This document shows, piece after piece, positions 1 through 8,584 of a stretch of DNA of 18,643 nucleotides. This DNA comes from Planctomycetota bacterium. GTDB taxonomy: Bacteria; Planctomycetota; Planctomycetia; Planctomycetales; Planctomycetaceae. How positions within the stretch are numbered: position 1 is the stretch's first letter; every line of letters starts with the position of its first letter. The translations under genes and the position numbers were made by a program. The notes below the pieces were generated by a model, which did not search any database, had not been told where the DNA came from, and saw nothing but the letters and a program-made list of their open reading frames with translations. The stretch covers positions 1 through 18,643 of the forward strand of contig JAEYWB010000100.1 of assembly GCA_023429275.1 (NCBI GenBank), in the 5' to 3' direction.

Positions 1-174
1 CCTGAACGTCGGCCGCACGCTGCGGGAACCCGTTCATGCGCCGCCGCTGGCCCCTCGGGGCAGATCGCGGGGCGATGGTGAGTCGGCCCTTCCAACGAGG
101 TGCAGAGAAGCCACGGCCCATGTCGAATCGGGCTGCAGCAGTCTGTGAGGCCCGCTCCGGGTTCGCTTCCCTCA
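1..174. other. Window edge, no supported gene
   Basis: I see no gene here that can be defended. The minus strand has an ATG at about position 37 that stays open to the window edge for 12 codons, but it has no well-placed ribosome binding site and is too short to judge. The stretch is the 3' flank of the transhydrogenase gene. Confidence 0.4.
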
Positions 175-1566
175 CTAGAACAGGCGGTTGAGCCCGTTCA
201 GTGCGGCCACGCGGTACGCCTCCGCCATCGTCGGATAGTTGAACGTCGTGTTGATGAAGTACCGGATCGTGTTGTGCGGCGGCGGCTGCATCATGATCGC
301 CTGGCCGATGTGAATGATCTCGGAGGCATTCGCCCCGAAACAGTGGATCCCCAGGATCTCGAGCGTTTCGCAGTGGAACAGGATCTTCAGCATCCCCGCC
401 GTCTGGTTGCTGATCTGGGCGCGGGCAAGGTTCTTGAAGTGCGAGTAGCCGACTTCGTACGGAACCTTCGCATTCGTCAGCTCGCGCTCCGTCTTCCCGA
501 GTGAGCTGATCTCAGGACTCGTATAGATGCCGGTGGGGATATCGCGGATCGCCGTCGTGTCCTTCTCGCCGAGCAGATGCATCGCCGCAACGCGTCCCTG
601 CATGTACGCGGCACTCGCGAGTGCCGGCTGTCCGATGACGTCGCCGACGGCATAGATGTGCGGCTGGGAGGTCTGGAAGTTCTCGTTCGTCTTGATGCTG
701 CCGCGGGAATCGGGCGTGATGCCGATCTCTTCCAGGCCGATGTTGTCCGAGTTGCCCGTGCGGCCCGCCGCCCAGAGGAGCGCATCCGTCTTGAACCGTT
801 TCCCCGACTTGCAGAGGAGCACGACGCCGTCGTCATGTCCCTCGACCCGGTCGATCTCCTCGAGGTTCCGGATGACCACCCCGCGCTCGCGGAACTGGTA
901 GCTGAGTGCGTCGATGATCTCCTCGTCGAGATAGTCGAGGAGCTTGTCGCGGGTGTTGATGAGATTGACCCGGACTCCCATGTTCCGGAACATCGAGGCG
1001 TACTCGCAGCCGATGACCCCGGCTCCGTAGATCGTCAGGGTCTTGATGTCGCGGTCGATCTTGAGGATGGTGTCGCTGTCGTAGATCCGCTCGTGGTGGA
1101 AGTCGACGAACGGTGGCCGGTACGGGCGCGAGCCCGTTGCGACCACGAAGAACGACGCGGCGATCGTTTTCCGTCCGCCATCCTCCTCGACGACCTCGAT
1201 TTCATTCGGGCCGAGAAACCGCGCGGTCCCGCGGAACACTTCGCAGTCGTTCCGCTCGTAGAAGGTGGTCCGCATCAGCATCTGCTGGTTGACGACGGTG
1301 TGTGTCGCCCGTCGAAGATCCTTCACGGTGAATTCGAGCGACGACGCGCGGCTGCGGAACAATGGGTTGTTCCGGATCTGGACCATCTCGCTGATGGCAT
1401 GCCGCAGCGCCTTGCTGGGGATCGTGGCGGTGTGCGTGCAGTTCCCGCCGATATGCGCCCGCTCGACCACGACCACCGACTTGCCATGCTTGGCGGCCTG
1501 CATCGCCGCCCCTTCGCCGCCGGGGCCGGTCCCGATCACCACCACGTCGCAACTGACATCCGCCAC
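175..1566 (-). CDS. sthA: Soluble (Si-specific) NAD(P)+ transhydrogenase
   Basis: This flavoprotein transfers hydride between NADPH and NAD+ in the cytoplasm and so balances the two nucleotide pools. The 463-residue protein is full length for the family. It shows an N-terminal FAD-binding GTGPGGEG (residues 12-19), a second nucleotide-binding [10 protein letters not shown] (181-190), the FAD motif YAVGDVIG (305-312) and a C-terminal dimerisation domain with [11 protein letters not shown]. The active-site region reads [17 protein letters not shown]. Only Cys43 is present and the second cysteine of the dihydrolipoamide dehydrogenase CxxxxC pair is replaced (Thr48). That pattern is typical of SthA and argues against lipoamide dehydrogenase, glutathione reductase or mercuric reductase. 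The start is GTG, with GGAG seven bases upstream. It stands alone on the minus strand, about 210 nt after pgpA, and ends in TAG. Confidence 0.93.
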   Translation of the reverse strand: MADVSCDVVVIGTGPGGEGAAMQAAKHGKSVVVVERAHIGGNCTHTATIPSKALRHAISEMVQIRNNPLFRSRASSLEFTVKDLRRATHTVVNQQMLMRTTFYERNDCEVFRGTARFLGPNEIEVVEEDGGRKTIAASFFVVATGSRPYRPPFVDFHHERIYDSDTILKIDRDIKTLTIYGAGVIGCEYASMFRNMGVRVNLINTRDKLLDYLDEEIIDALSYQFRERGVVIRNLEEIDRVEGHDDGVVLLCKSGKRFKTDALLWAAGRTGNSDNIGLEEIGITPDSRGSIKTNENFQTSQPHIYAVGDVIGQPALASAAYMQGRVAAMHLLGEKDTTAIRDIPTGIYTSPEISSLGKTERELTNAKVPYEVGYSHFKNLARAQISNQTAGMLKILFHCETLEILGIHCFGANASEIIHIGQAIMMQPPPHNTIRYFINTTFNYPTMAEAYRVAALNGLNRLF

Positions 1567-1746
1567 GGATCCGCTCCAGATCTTGGATTCCCGGAGGGCC
1601 TGAACGCGCCCCTCCTCACCATGTTCTGTCGAATTGGCGGCGGCGTGGGAAGTGCGCGAGCGAGGGAATTGGGCTCCGGGAGCCAGGATTCAGGGCGCCG
1701 GAAAGCGACCGTTCGACGCGGCGCAGCTCCTTTGCGGCCACCGTCT

Positions 1747-1759
1747 CCCGGAATCCGGG
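1747..1759. repeat. Small hairpin and repeat behind pgpA
   Basis: The 210-nt spacer 1567-1776 holds no gene. Just past the pgpA stop lies CCCGG-AAT-CCGGG, and the nonamer CCGGAATCC occurs twice (1749-1757, 1761-1769). A second hairpin, GGCTC-CGG-GAGCC, sits at 1672-1684. There is no T-tract after either, so a terminator role for pgpA is only possible. Confidence 0.25.
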
Positions 1760-1776
1760 ACCGGAATCCCGACCTG

Positions 1777-2256
1777 TTACCCCAGCGGGACCACGAGCCG
1801 CACGATCGCGAGAATCAGGCCGGTGTAGAACCCCGCCGCCACGTCGTCGGACATGATCCCCCACCCGTGCGGGAGCTTCTCGAGGAGCCGGATCGGGTAG
1901 GGCTTCGAGATGTCGAACACCCGGAAGACGACAAATCCCAGGATGGCCGTGACGAGGTTGAAAGGAAGGGTGATGAACACGAACAGGATCGCCGCGATCT
2001 CGTCGAGCACGACCCAGCCCGGGTCTTTCGCTCCCGCGGCCTCCGCCGCGCGGCGGCGGCAGGGGACGCCAAAGAGAAACACCGCAACGCAGAGGGCTGC
2101 GTACCAGGCCTGCGAGATCCCGGTCAGAGCCAGCAGTCCGACGATCCCGACCCCCAGCAGGCTGCCGAACGTCCCTGGCGCGAACGGAATGAATCCGACT
2201 CCGAAGCCGGAGGCGAGGAAGGTGGCCAGTCTTACGGGTATCCACTGATGCAGCAT
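1777..2256 (-). CDS. pgpA: Phosphatidylglycerophosphatase A
   Basis: PgpA removes the phosphate from phosphatidylglycerol phosphate at the inner membrane, giving phosphatidylglycerol. From ATG at 2256 the protein has 159 residues, the usual family size. It carries the family motifs in order: a glycine-rich membrane start with APGTFGS (26-32), LDEIAAI (84-90), FRVFDISKPYP (111-121) and GWGIMSDDVAAG (131-142), where the acidic residues form the metal-dependent active site. Three to four hydrophobic segments fit an integral membrane protein. The frame stays open upstream to an ATG at 2400, but that would add 48 residues of unrelated Arg/Pro-rich sequence and overlap the ATPase gene, so I chose the inner ATG. 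The only purine-rich stretch (AAAGG) is about 14 nt upstream, so the start is not certain. It lies 103 nt after the ATPase gene, possibly co-transcribed. Confidence 0.88.
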   Translation of the reverse strand: MLHQWIPVRLATFLASGFGVGFIPFAPGTFGSLLGVGIVGLLALTGISQAWYAALCVAVFLFGVPCRRRAAEAAGAKDPGWVVLDEIAAILFVFITLPFNLVTAILGFVVFRVFDISKPYPIRLLEKLPHGWGIMSDDVAAGFYTGLILAIVRLVVPLG

Positions 2257-2359
2257 GTCGTCGACGGGCGCCTTTCTTGGACGGTTGCAGGATGGTGGAC
2301 CGAGCTCCAACCGGGCCGCTCGTCCGAATCGGCCGACGCGCCCGGGTATTCCGTCCCCG

Positions 2360-4030
2360 TTACGACATGTCTCCGCGGGTAATCCGGATGACTTCATCAA
2401 GAGCCGTCCGCCCCTCGAGGCATTTCTGGTAGCCCGACTGCCGGAGCGTCACCATCCCCTTGGAGAGGGCGTAATCCCGGATCTTTGCGGAGCTGGCCCG
2501 TTCGACGCAGAGGTGCCGGATCTCGTGGTCGTTCAGAAGGAGTTCGAAGACGCCTGAACGCCCCGCAAAGCCGGAGTCGCGGCAGGCTCGGCAACCCTTC
2601 GGCCGCCAGAGCCGTTCGACCGGCCGGGGAAGGTCGCTCGGCAGGTCGTCCGGATCCGGGACATACTCTTCCTTGCAGTGGTTGCACAGGACGCGGACCA
2701 GGCGCTGGGCCAGCACCCCTTCGACCGTGCTGGCGACGAGGTAGGGCTCGACCCCCATGTCCACGAGACGCGTAAACGCTCCGGGAGCATCGTTCGTGTG
2801 GAGAGTGCTGAAGACCAGGTGACCGGTGAGGGAGGCCTGGATGGCGCTCGTCGCCGTCTCGCCGTCGCGGATTTCCCCGATCAGCACGACATCCGGGTCA
2901 TGACGGAGGATGCTTCGCAGACCAGCGGCGAAGGTCAGGCCGATCTTCGAATGGACCTGGATCTGGCTGATCCCGTCCATGTGGTATTCGACTGGATCCT
3001 CGACCGTGATGATCTTGGTCTCGGGGCTCTTGATCGTCCCGAGAGCGCTGTAGAGAGTCGACGTCTTTCCGGAGCCGGTCGGGCCCGTGACGAGAACGAT
3101 CCCGTGGGGGAGGGCGATCAGCTCGTGGAACTGCCGGTCGAGGTCGGGAGGCATGCCGACCCGCTGGAGGTCGAACACCATCCGGCTCTTGTCGAGGAGT
3201 CGCAGCACGACCCCTTCTCCGTGGAGCATCGGGATGATCGACATACGGACGTCGATCTCTTTCCCGCGGACGCGGATGTTGATGCGCCCGTCCTGAGGAA
3301 GCCGTTTCTCGGCGATGTTCAGCCGGGCCATGATCTTGAGCCGGGTCACGATCGCCGACGAGAACTGGTTGATCTCGGGAGGGATTGGCTGGACCCGCAG
3401 CAGGCCGTCGACGCGGTAACGGACGACGAACCCTTTCTCCTGCGGCTCGAGGTGCACGTCGCTCGCCCGCTGCTCGAGGGCTTCGATCAGGAGCTCGTTC
3501 ACGAGCCGGATGACCGACGGCGCCTGCGCGGCCTCGTCGAGCTCTCCCTCCGGAAGGCTGTCGAGGAGTTCGACCCCTTCCTCCGCGCGCTGTGCGACGA
3601 GCTGGTTGATCGTGTCGCCGCCGACGCCGAGGTTCTTCTTGATCTGCTCGACGATCTCGTCGCGACAGGCCAGGACCGGAAGCAGGCGGCTGTTCGCGAG
3701 TGAGCTCAGCTCGTCGAGTGCTTCGAGGTCGAACGGATCCGACGTGGCGATCGTGATCCAGCTCTCATGCTTCTCGAGCGGCAGGACGCTATGCCGGAAG
3801 ATCGCAGTCGCCGGGAACTGCGAAAGAAGCTGCCGGTCGACCTCGGCGTTCTTGAGAGGGACGAAACGCATCCCGAGTTCATCAGCCAGTGCCCTGAGGG
3901 CGGCTTCTTCCGAGAGGACCCCCTGTTCGACCAGGACCTGATCGATCCGACGGCCGTTGATGGCGCGCGCTCCATCGAGCTGATGCGGCTGGACGAGGCC
4001 GCGCTGGAGCAGCAGTGTGCCGATGTCCAT
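2360..4030 (-). CDS. gspE: GspE/PilB-type secretion or pilus assembly ATPase
   Basis: This is a cytoplasmic hexameric ATPase that powers type II secretion or type IV pilus assembly. Residues 1-150 form an N-terminal MshEN/T2SSE_N-like region. The motor domain has Walker A GPTGSGKT (316-323), an Asp box around EDPVEY (344-349), Walker B ending [10 protein letters not shown] (380-389) and a His box STLHTND. A four-cysteine zinc site follows: Cys449/Cys452 and Cys480/Cys483. That site is seen in GspE and PilB and is normally absent from retraction ATPases such as PilT. The 556-residue length is normal. I start at ATG 4030 because [11 protein letters not shown] begins the conserved domain. A GTG at 4081 would add 17 residues and has no visible ribosome binding site. 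No inner-membrane partner, secretin or pilin gene adjoins it, so GspE and PilB cannot be separated here. Confidence 0.93.
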   Translation of the reverse strand: MDIGTLLLQRGLVQPHQLDGARAINGRRIDQVLVEQGVLSEEAALRALADELGMRFVPLKNAEVDRQLLSQFPATAIFRHSVLPLEKHESWITIATSDPFDLEALDELSSLANSRLLPVLACRDEIVEQIKKNLGVGGDTINQLVAQRAEEGVELLDSLPEGELDEAAQAPSVIRLVNELLIEALEQRASDVHLEPQEKGFVVRYRVDGLLRVQPIPPEINQFSSAIVTRLKIMARLNIAEKRLPQDGRINIRVRGKEIDVRMSIIPMLHGEGVVLRLLDKSRMVFDLQRVGMPPDLDRQFHELIALPHGIVLVTGPTGSGKTSTLYSALGTIKSPETKIITVEDPVEYHMDGISQIQVHSKIGLTFAAGLRSILRHDPDVVLIGEIRDGETATSAIQASLTGHLVFSTLHTNDAPGAFTRLVDMGVEPYLVASTVEGVLAQRLVRVLCNHCKEEYVPDPDDLPSDLPRPVERLWRPKGCRACRDSGFAGRSGVFELLLNDHEIRHLCVERASSAKIRDYALSKGMVTLRQSGYQKCLEGRTALDEVIRITRGDMS

Positions 4031-4429
4031 ACTCGGGATAACCTTGGGCAATAGCTCGGAAGAGGGGTGAGAGTGGCACACTCGATTGCAGCGTGACCGG
4101 GACGGGGAGTCAACACGATCTCGCCTCGCGACGCCGCAATCGCAGCTCGCGACGAGATTTAACGTGTTTCCGTGCCTGTTCTCCTCACCGGCTCTTCAGG
4201 AATGCTCGGCGACGGGCGATGGGATATCGGGCCGGACCATTGAACCGCGGTTCCATGAAGGCCGGTCGTGCGGCCTGTGAGAGATGTCCCGTCTGCAACG
4301 GCTCGCTCCTCCACCGCTTGGTCTCGATTTCCGGAGATACCCCGATGTCCCGCGTCCCGTAAGCCATATATGTCCAGGACGGCGGACAGAGTCCGCGCGG
4401 TTCGATCGGAACTTCCTATGGACTGATGC
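4031..4429. other. Divergent intergenic region, ATPase / PilZ gene
   Basis: This 399-nt spacer separates two divergently transcribed genes and should hold both promoters, though none is clear. It contains a 12-bp perfect palindrome, GAACCGCGGTTC (4242-4253), and a tight hairpin GCGGAC-AGA-GTCCGC (4382-4396) 33 nt before the PilZ start. A palindrome of 12 bp is expected a few times by chance in a window this size, so neither is assigned a function. Confidence 0.35.
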
Positions 4430-4891
4430 ATGACCACATCGACCGGAGCGAACCGTCACCACCCGATGCCTTCTGCAGTCGGCGGAGAGGCGGACGTCGC
4501 GGGAACCACCCGGCGACGGCAGGATCGCTCCAGCGTGATCGTCCCGGGCTGGCTGCTGGTCCTCGATGGCGAAAAGGGAACTCCGGAGATCTGCCGCGTC
4601 TCGACGAGGGACGTCTCCGAAGGAGGGGCCAAGGTCGTCTCACCCGTGCCGCTCCCCACGAACCAGACCTGGTATCTGCGGTTCTCGGGGCTGGGAGGAG
4701 AGACGAAGTTCATCGAGTCCGAAGTGCGGCACATCGATGAGCAGATCGTCCCGACCCTCGATCGACGCGAACTCCGCCGGTACTTCTACGGCGTGCGGTT
4801 TGTCCGTCTGTTCGACGTCTCCTCCGTGTCTGACGAAGTGCTGCGAGAGAACGTGCAGCTGCTGCTGCAGGAGACGAAGGCAAAGGGCTGA
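4430..4891 (+). CDS. PilZ-domain protein, possible c-di-GMP receptor
   Basis: This 153-residue cytoplasmic protein is made of one PilZ-like domain behind a ~25-residue Ser/Gly-rich start. The c-di-GMP binding signature can be seen: an arginine cluster TRRRQDR (27-33), then after a β-strand stretch DVSEGGAKV (61-69), matching the RxxxR and (D/N)xSxxG motifs of the family. The C-terminal part (ELRRYFYGVRF) fits the last PilZ strand, followed by a helix. Such proteins bind the second messenger c-di-GMP and act on pili, secretion, motility or polysaccharide synthesis through a partner. The divergent neighbour, a GspE/PilB-like ATPase, is a plausible functional link, but this is inference. The ribosome binding site is weak. 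An in-frame ATG at 4466 would remove 12 residues without touching the domain. Confidence 0.8.
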   Translation: MTTSTGANRHHPMPSAVGGEADVAGTTRRRQDRSSVIVPGWLLVLDGEKGTPEICRVSTRDVSEGGAKVVSPVPLPTNQTWYLRFSGLGGETKFIESEVRHIDEQIVPTLDRRELRRYFYGVRFVRLFDVSSVSDEVLRENVQLLLQETKAKG

Positions 4892-4947
4892 ACCTCTCGT
4901 CGTTGCCCACCGTCAGGGATCGTGACCGCCAGGGCCTTCCGGTCCTT

Positions 4948-4975
4948 TGACTGAAAACTGACGACTGACGACTGA
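4948..4975. repeat. Heptamer tandem repeat (nnACTGA, four copies)
   Basis: Four consecutive 7-bp units, tgactga, aaactga, cgactga and cgactga, run directly into the nadC stop codon, with a degenerate fifth unit starting inside that stop (tcactg). The array fills the 3' end of the 84-nt gap between the convergent PilZ and nadC genes. Only the two leading bases of each unit vary. No function is evident. Confidence 0.8.
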
Positions 4976-5884
4976 TCACTGCCCCCGCCGAATCCAGTCG
5001 AACGCCAGGTCGAGCGTCGGCGCGGAGTGAGTCAACGCTCCGACGCTGATCCGGTCCACGCCTGTGCGGCTGATCGGCCCGACGGTTTCCAGGTTGACTC
5101 CTCCGGATGCCTCGAGGAGGACTCCGGGGGCCCGCTCATCCCTCATCGCAACCGCGGATCGCAATTCTTCCAGTGACATGTTGTCGAGCAGAACGATATC
5201 GGGCGCTCCGGCCAGGGCGTCTTCGAGCTGTACGAGCGAGTCGACTTCCACCTCGATCGAGATTCCGGCCGGCGCGACCGAGCGCGAATGACGGACCGCC
5301 GCGGCGATACTCGATCGATCGGCCCCGGAGGTCCAGGCCCCGAGGTGGTTGTCCTTGATGAGGATCCCGTCGTAGAGACCCATCCGGTGGTTGGTCCCTC
5401 CCCCGCAGGCGACGGCGTACTTGGCCAGGGCTCGCCAGCCGGGGAGAGTTTTGCGCGTGTCGAGGACCCGTGCCCGCGTTCCGGCGACCGCATCGACGTA
5501 TCGACGCGTCAGCGTCGCAATCCCGCTGAGGTGCGTCAGGAAGTTGAGGGCCGTTCGTTCCGCGGTCAGCAGTGATCGGACCGCTCCCCGGACCTCCGCG
5601 ACCACCATCCCTCTCTCGAGCCGGCTCCCGTCTTCGAGGAAAAGCCGCACGTGGCACCGCTCGTCGACGGTGCGGAAGACCCGCTCGGCAATCGGGCCAC
5701 CCGCAAGCCGGCCCGGACTCCGGGCGACAATCTGGATCACCCCCATCAGGTCGGCGGGAATGAGCGCCGACGAGGTCAGGTCTCCTGCCCGGTCGAGATC
5801 TTCCGCGAGAGCCAGGGAGATCAGGCGGTCAGCCGCTTCCATGTTGACGGCCGGCTGATGAGTCGATGCCAGAGATGAGGTCAC
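4976..5884 (-). CDS. nadC: Nicotinate-nucleotide pyrophosphorylase (carboxylating)
   Basis: NadC (quinolinate phosphoribosyltransferase) joins quinolinate and PRPP, releasing CO2, to make nicotinate mononucleotide in de novo NAD synthesis. The 302-residue protein is complete. It has the N-terminal open-faced sandwich (residues 1-125, with RSPGRLAGG and ERTALNFLTHLSGIAT) and the α/β barrel with the hallmark LDTRKTLPGWRALAKYAV, GGGTNHRMGLYDGILIKDNH, EVEVDS, DIVLLDN and EASGGVN. These carry the basic and acidic residues that bind quinolinate and PRPP. I use GTG at 5884, which overlaps the stop of the upstream hydrolase gene (GTGA) and suggests coupled translation. An ATG at 5842 (MEAADRL) would drop 14 non-conserved residues. 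No nadA or nadB is nearby. Confidence 0.94.
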   Translation of the reverse strand: MTSSLASTHQPAVNMEAADRLISLALAEDLDRAGDLTSSALIPADLMGVIQIVARSPGRLAGGPIAERVFRTVDERCHVRLFLEDGSRLERGMVVAEVRGAVRSLLTAERTALNFLTHLSGIATLTRRYVDAVAGTRARVLDTRKTLPGWRALAKYAVACGGGTNHRMGLYDGILIKDNHLGAWTSGADRSSIAAAVRHSRSVAPAGISIEVEVDSLVQLEDALAGAPDIVLLDNMSLEELRSAVAMRDERAPGVLLEASGGVNLETVGPISRTGVDRISVGALTHSAPTLDLAFDWIRRGQ

Positions 5885-7110
5885 TTCGACGCCTGAGTAA
5901 TAAGCGGAATCTCGATCCCTTCCTGTCCCGGACGGCGTTCGAGGAGGTCTGAGAGTTGAAAAGCGTGGTAAGGGCGCTCCGCGGCCGGAATCTTGTCGGC
6001 ACTCGCGTTCGAGACCCAGAACCGCGTCGATTTCGGCTCGAACAGGACGTTGTGAAGGTTCGACTTCATGGCGACCGGCCGGTCCATCAGCCGCAGGGCC
6101 GATTCCGCAGTGAACTTTCCATGTCCCTCTTTGGCCCGCCGAACGAGCTCGCGGTAGCGGTCGCCGGCCGACAGCAAGGCGCAGTCGGTTACAGGATCAG
6201 GGAGCAGCTTGTGGGCGACACCCGGCCGGATCACCTCGAACCGGTTCCACGACGCCTCCATCCCGACCGCCGTGTTCGTGTCACCATCCGCGACGACGTA
6301 GAAGTACTGACAGGTCCTCGGCGACTTCTCGAAGACGGCGACCGCCTCATCGAGCGAATGCCCCTTCTGAAGTGCGAGCCGGACGAGGTACGCCATCGGA
6401 ATGCCGGTCCAGTGGCCGATGCCCCCGCCTCCCATTTCGCCGATCGAGACATGCTCGGCGTTCATGCCGGTGACACAGCCGATAAATCCCGCGTAGGAGA
6501 TGTTGACGAAAGGGATTCCGCCCTCCGGCTCCGAGACGATGATGACGGCGTGCTCCTGCAGACCCCAGTCGATCGCGTAGTCGAGCACCCGGCCGTGGTA
6601 GAGCGTTCCGTCCTGCGTGGCGGAGTTCATGATCGCGAACCCGCTGCAGTGGAAGAGTTCGGGAATGAAATTGCTGAGGGTGACATCGAGGACCGACTGT
6701 CCCGACCCGGCCGCGAGTCCTTCGAGCTCGTCGAAATACTCCTTCGGAACGTAAGGCCTCTGGATCTGAAGGATCGATTGAACGGCATCGCGGGGGCGGA
6801 TCTGGATTGGCCCCCACTTCACGAACTTCGTCTCCGTCATCACCTTCGAGATGTGCCCGAGGTTGCTGATCGCCTCCGCTTTCAGGAGGGCCCCGTGCTG
6901 GTAGCCCATCTCATAAGGCGTTCCCTTGAGATGGAGAACCGGGTAACCGTCGATCGTCTCGAGCCAGCCGGCGCCGCAGCGGGCGACTGTCCGTCGGGAA
7001 GCGGATGAGGCCGCCGAAGGAGCGGCACGTTCGTCACCGCGGACTGCGGGAAGCGCGAACAGAACGACCGCAGCAAATGTCCAGAGACATCGAAGCATCC
7101 CAAACCTCAT
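5881..7110 (-). CDS. Secreted C45-family acyltransferase/hydrolase
   Basis: The 409-residue protein begins with a Sec signal peptide (hydrophobic core about residues 9-22, likely cut near Gly25), so it acts outside the cytoplasm. The mature part resembles the peptidase C45 / acyl-CoA:6-aminopenicillanate acyltransferase group and related phospholipase B-like Ntn hydrolases. It shows GTPYEMGYQHG (63-73), the presumed nucleophile in HCSGFAI (Cys155), and a following GTLYHGRVLDYAID. In this fold the proenzyme cleaves itself just before the cysteine, which then becomes the N-terminal nucleophile. The substrate cannot be read from the sequence; amide or ester bonds are typical. A second ATG four codons in (7098) has GAGG six bases upstream and may be the true start. 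The gene overlaps nadC by 4 nt. Confidence 0.78.
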   Translation of the reverse strand: MRFGMLRCLWTFAAVVLFALPAVRGDERAAPSAASSASRRTVARCGAGWLETIDGYPVLHLKGTPYEMGYQHGALLKAEAISNLGHISKVMTETKFVKWGPIQIRPRDAVQSILQIQRPYVPKEYFDELEGLAAGSGQSVLDVTLSNFIPELFHCSGFAIMNSATQDGTLYHGRVLDYAIDWGLQEHAVIIVSEPEGGIPFVNISYAGFIGCVTGMNAEHVSIGEMGGGGIGHWTGIPMAYLVRLALQKGHSLDEAVAVFEKSPRTCQYFYVVADGDTNTAVGMEASWNRFEVIRPGVAHKLLPDPVTDCALLSAGDRYRELVRRAKEGHGKFTAESALRLMDRPVAMKSNLHNVLFEPKSTRFWVSNASADKIPAAERPYHAFQLSDLLERRPGQEGIEIPLITQASK

Positions 7111-7244
7111 TCTTTCCAGTACGAAGGCAAGATGGGATCGGCAGGCTTCCGGAGTGTGCCGTGACCGTCGCTTCCTGCCAAGCGATCGGCTGACCCGGGA
7201 GGCAGGATCTGAATTCGGCGGAAAGCGAGTGAGCGTCTCACGCC

Positions 7245-7260
7245 CCGGGCCCGTGCCCGG
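7245..7260. repeat. GC-rich hairpin in the C45/argC spacer
   Basis: CCGGGC and GCCCGG flank a 4-nt loop in the spacer between the divergent hydrolase and argC genes. A smaller GTGAG-CGT-CTCAC hairpin lies just before it (about 7229-7241). There is no adjacent T-tract in either direction, so a terminator is unlikely. It may be a leader structure or simply a result of high GC content. Confidence 0.3.
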
Positions 7261-7348
7261 CCCGCCGGATTCTGACTGTTCACGACATCCGGGACTTTTT
7301 CTGTCCGAACGGAATCCAACGAACCGACAGTGCTCACCAGCCGTCCAT

Positions 7349-7366
7349 TCACTCCGCGCGGAGTGA
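7349..7366. promoter_or_regulatory. 18-bp perfect palindrome, candidate operator
   Basis: TCACTCCGCGCGGAGTGA is a perfect inverted repeat with no spacer, ending 83 nt before the argC start codon in the 339-nt divergent spacer (7111-7449). A perfect 18-bp palindrome is expected well under once by chance in a window this size. The sequence is GC-rich and unlike the AT-rich ArgR box, so if it is an operator it probably binds another dimeric repressor. It could also form a hairpin in the argC leader RNA. The rest of the spacer holds no gene I can support. Confidence 0.45.
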
Positions 7367-7449
7367 GGAGCCGGTTACCCTTTTCCTCTTTGCGTCTGCG
7401 ACCTTCCGTCGTCCACGACGGACTCGTCTGTTTTTACGGGATCGAACCG

Positions 7450-8460
7450 ATGATTCGCGTCGCCATCCAGGGTGCCACGGGATATACCGCCCTCGAGCTG
7501 CTGCGGATTCTCCTGCGGCATCCGGAGGTCCAGGTGACGGCTGTCACGAGTCGCAGCGAGACCGGGGCGATTGGCGACGTTCACCCGCTGCTCCACGGAC
7601 GAATCGATCTCCGTCTCGAAAACCTGACGCCCGCCCAGATCGCCGAACGGGCGGACGTCTGCTTCTGCTGTCTCCCCCACGTCGCCAGCATGGAAGCGAT
7701 TCCCGACCTTCTGGCGGCGGGGCTCAAGGTCGTTGACCTCAGTGCCGACTACCGGCTGAAGGATCCGAAGGTCTACGAGCAGTGGTACGGACACGTCCAC
7801 ACCGACGCAGGTCGTCTGGGGTCCACGACTTATGGACTTCCGGAGCTCTACGCCGAGCGAATTCCCGGCCAGGATCTGGTCGCAAACCCGGGCTGCTACA
7901 CGAGCACGTCGATTCTCGCGCTCGCGCCGCTCCTGTGTGGCGGCTATGTCAAGCCGCGGGGGATCATCATCGACGCCAAGAGCGGCGTCTCGGGGGCTGG
8001 CCGAACTCCCAAGCTCGGAACCCTGTACGCCGAGTGCAATGAAAGCTTCTCGGCGTATGCCGTTGGAAGCCATCGACATACGCCGGAGATCGAACAGGTC
8101 CTGAGCGACGTCAGCCGGGAGGCTGTGGAGGTCATCTTCACTCCGCACCTCGTCCCGATGGACCGGGGAATCCTGGCGACGATCTATGCCGACCCGCTCA
8201 AACCAGCGGAGCAGCCGCAGCTGATGGCCGCCATCCGCTCATTTTACGAGGGAAAGCCGTTCGTGCGGGTCGTGAATCATCTTCCACGCACCAAAGATGT
8301 TGCGCTGACCAACTACTGTGACATCACGGTCCGCGTGGTCCGGGGGAAGGTGATGGTGCTCGCGGCGCTCGACAACCTCGTGAAGGGAGCGGCCGGTGTC
8401 GCGGTCCAGAACTTCAACTTGATGTGCGGCTTCCCCGAGACGACCGCACTGATCGCATAA
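7450..8460 (+). CDS. argC: N-acetyl-gamma-glutamyl-phosphate reductase
   Basis: ArgC reduces N-acetyl-γ-glutamyl phosphate to N-acetylglutamate semialdehyde with NADPH, the third step of arginine synthesis. The 336-residue cytoplasmic protein has the N-terminal Rossmann motif [12 protein letters not shown] (7-18), the catalytic cysteine in [10 protein letters not shown] (Cys149), the substrate loop KSGVSGAGR (177-185) and the conserved HRHTPEI (His208, His210). The frame is open another 40 codons upstream, but that stretch is Arg/Ser-rich and unlike any ArgC, so ATG 7450 is preferred; ACGGGA about 10 nt upstream may serve as the ribosome binding site. It is not next to other arg genes, and gcvT follows after 124 nt. 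The upstream palindrome at 7349-7366 may control it. Confidence 0.95.
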   Translation: MIRVAIQGATGYTALELLRILLRHPEVQVTAVTSRSETGAIGDVHPLLHGRIDLRLENLTPAQIAERADVCFCCLPHVASMEAIPDLLAAGLKVVDLSADYRLKDPKVYEQWYGHVHTDAGRLGSTTYGLPELYAERIPGQDLVANPGCYTSTSILALAPLLCGGYVKPRGIIIDAKSGVSGAGRTPKLGTLYAECNESFSAYAVGSHRHTPEIEQVLSDVSREAVEVIFTPHLVPMDRGILATIYADPLKPAEQPQLMAAIRSFYEGKPFVRVVNHLPRTKDVALTNYCDITVRVVRGKVMVLAALDNLVKGAAGVAVQNFNLMCGFPETTALIA

Positions 8461-8477
8461 CTCCGACGGACGGAGTT
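8459..8477 (+). terminator. Hairpin overlapping the argC stop codon
   Basis: AACTCCG-ACGGA-CGGAGTT forms a perfect 7-bp stem with a 5-nt loop. Its left arm begins within the argC TAA. No T-tract follows, so it would be a weak or Rho-assisted terminator, or a structure that protects the 3' end. Confidence 0.35.
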
Positions 8478-8584
8478 GGCGGATTCGAACAACGTGCTCG
8501 TCCGTAGGGACAACTTCCCGCGGGACGACTGACAAGCGGCCGCTCCTCTGTCAAACTCGGACCTGCTCTAACGAGGAGAAACCG

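Noticed and set aside
1..37. Possible start of a minus-strand gene at the left edge (MNGFPQ...)
   Set aside because: Twelve codons with no well-placed ribosome binding site are not enough to call a gene.
175..1566. Dihydrolipoamide dehydrogenase or mercuric reductase as the identity of the flavoprotein
   Set aside because: The second redox cysteine is missing ([11 protein letters not shown]), which fits the soluble transhydrogenase.
577..2382. A 601-codon plus-strand open frame across sthA and pgpA
   Set aside because: It spans two well-recognised genes and their spacer on the other strand, and it is low in complexity with no family motif. It is a GC-driven shadow.
4242..4253. 12-bp perfect palindrome GAACCGCGGTTC
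   Set aside because: Several 12-bp palindromes are expected by chance in 18.6 kb, so it is noted but not called an operator.
4255..4362. Small plus-strand frame with a CERCPVC zinc-ribbon-like stretch in the ATPase/PilZ spacer
   Set aside because: It has only 35 codons, no ribosome binding site, and the pattern can arise by chance in GC-rich DNA.
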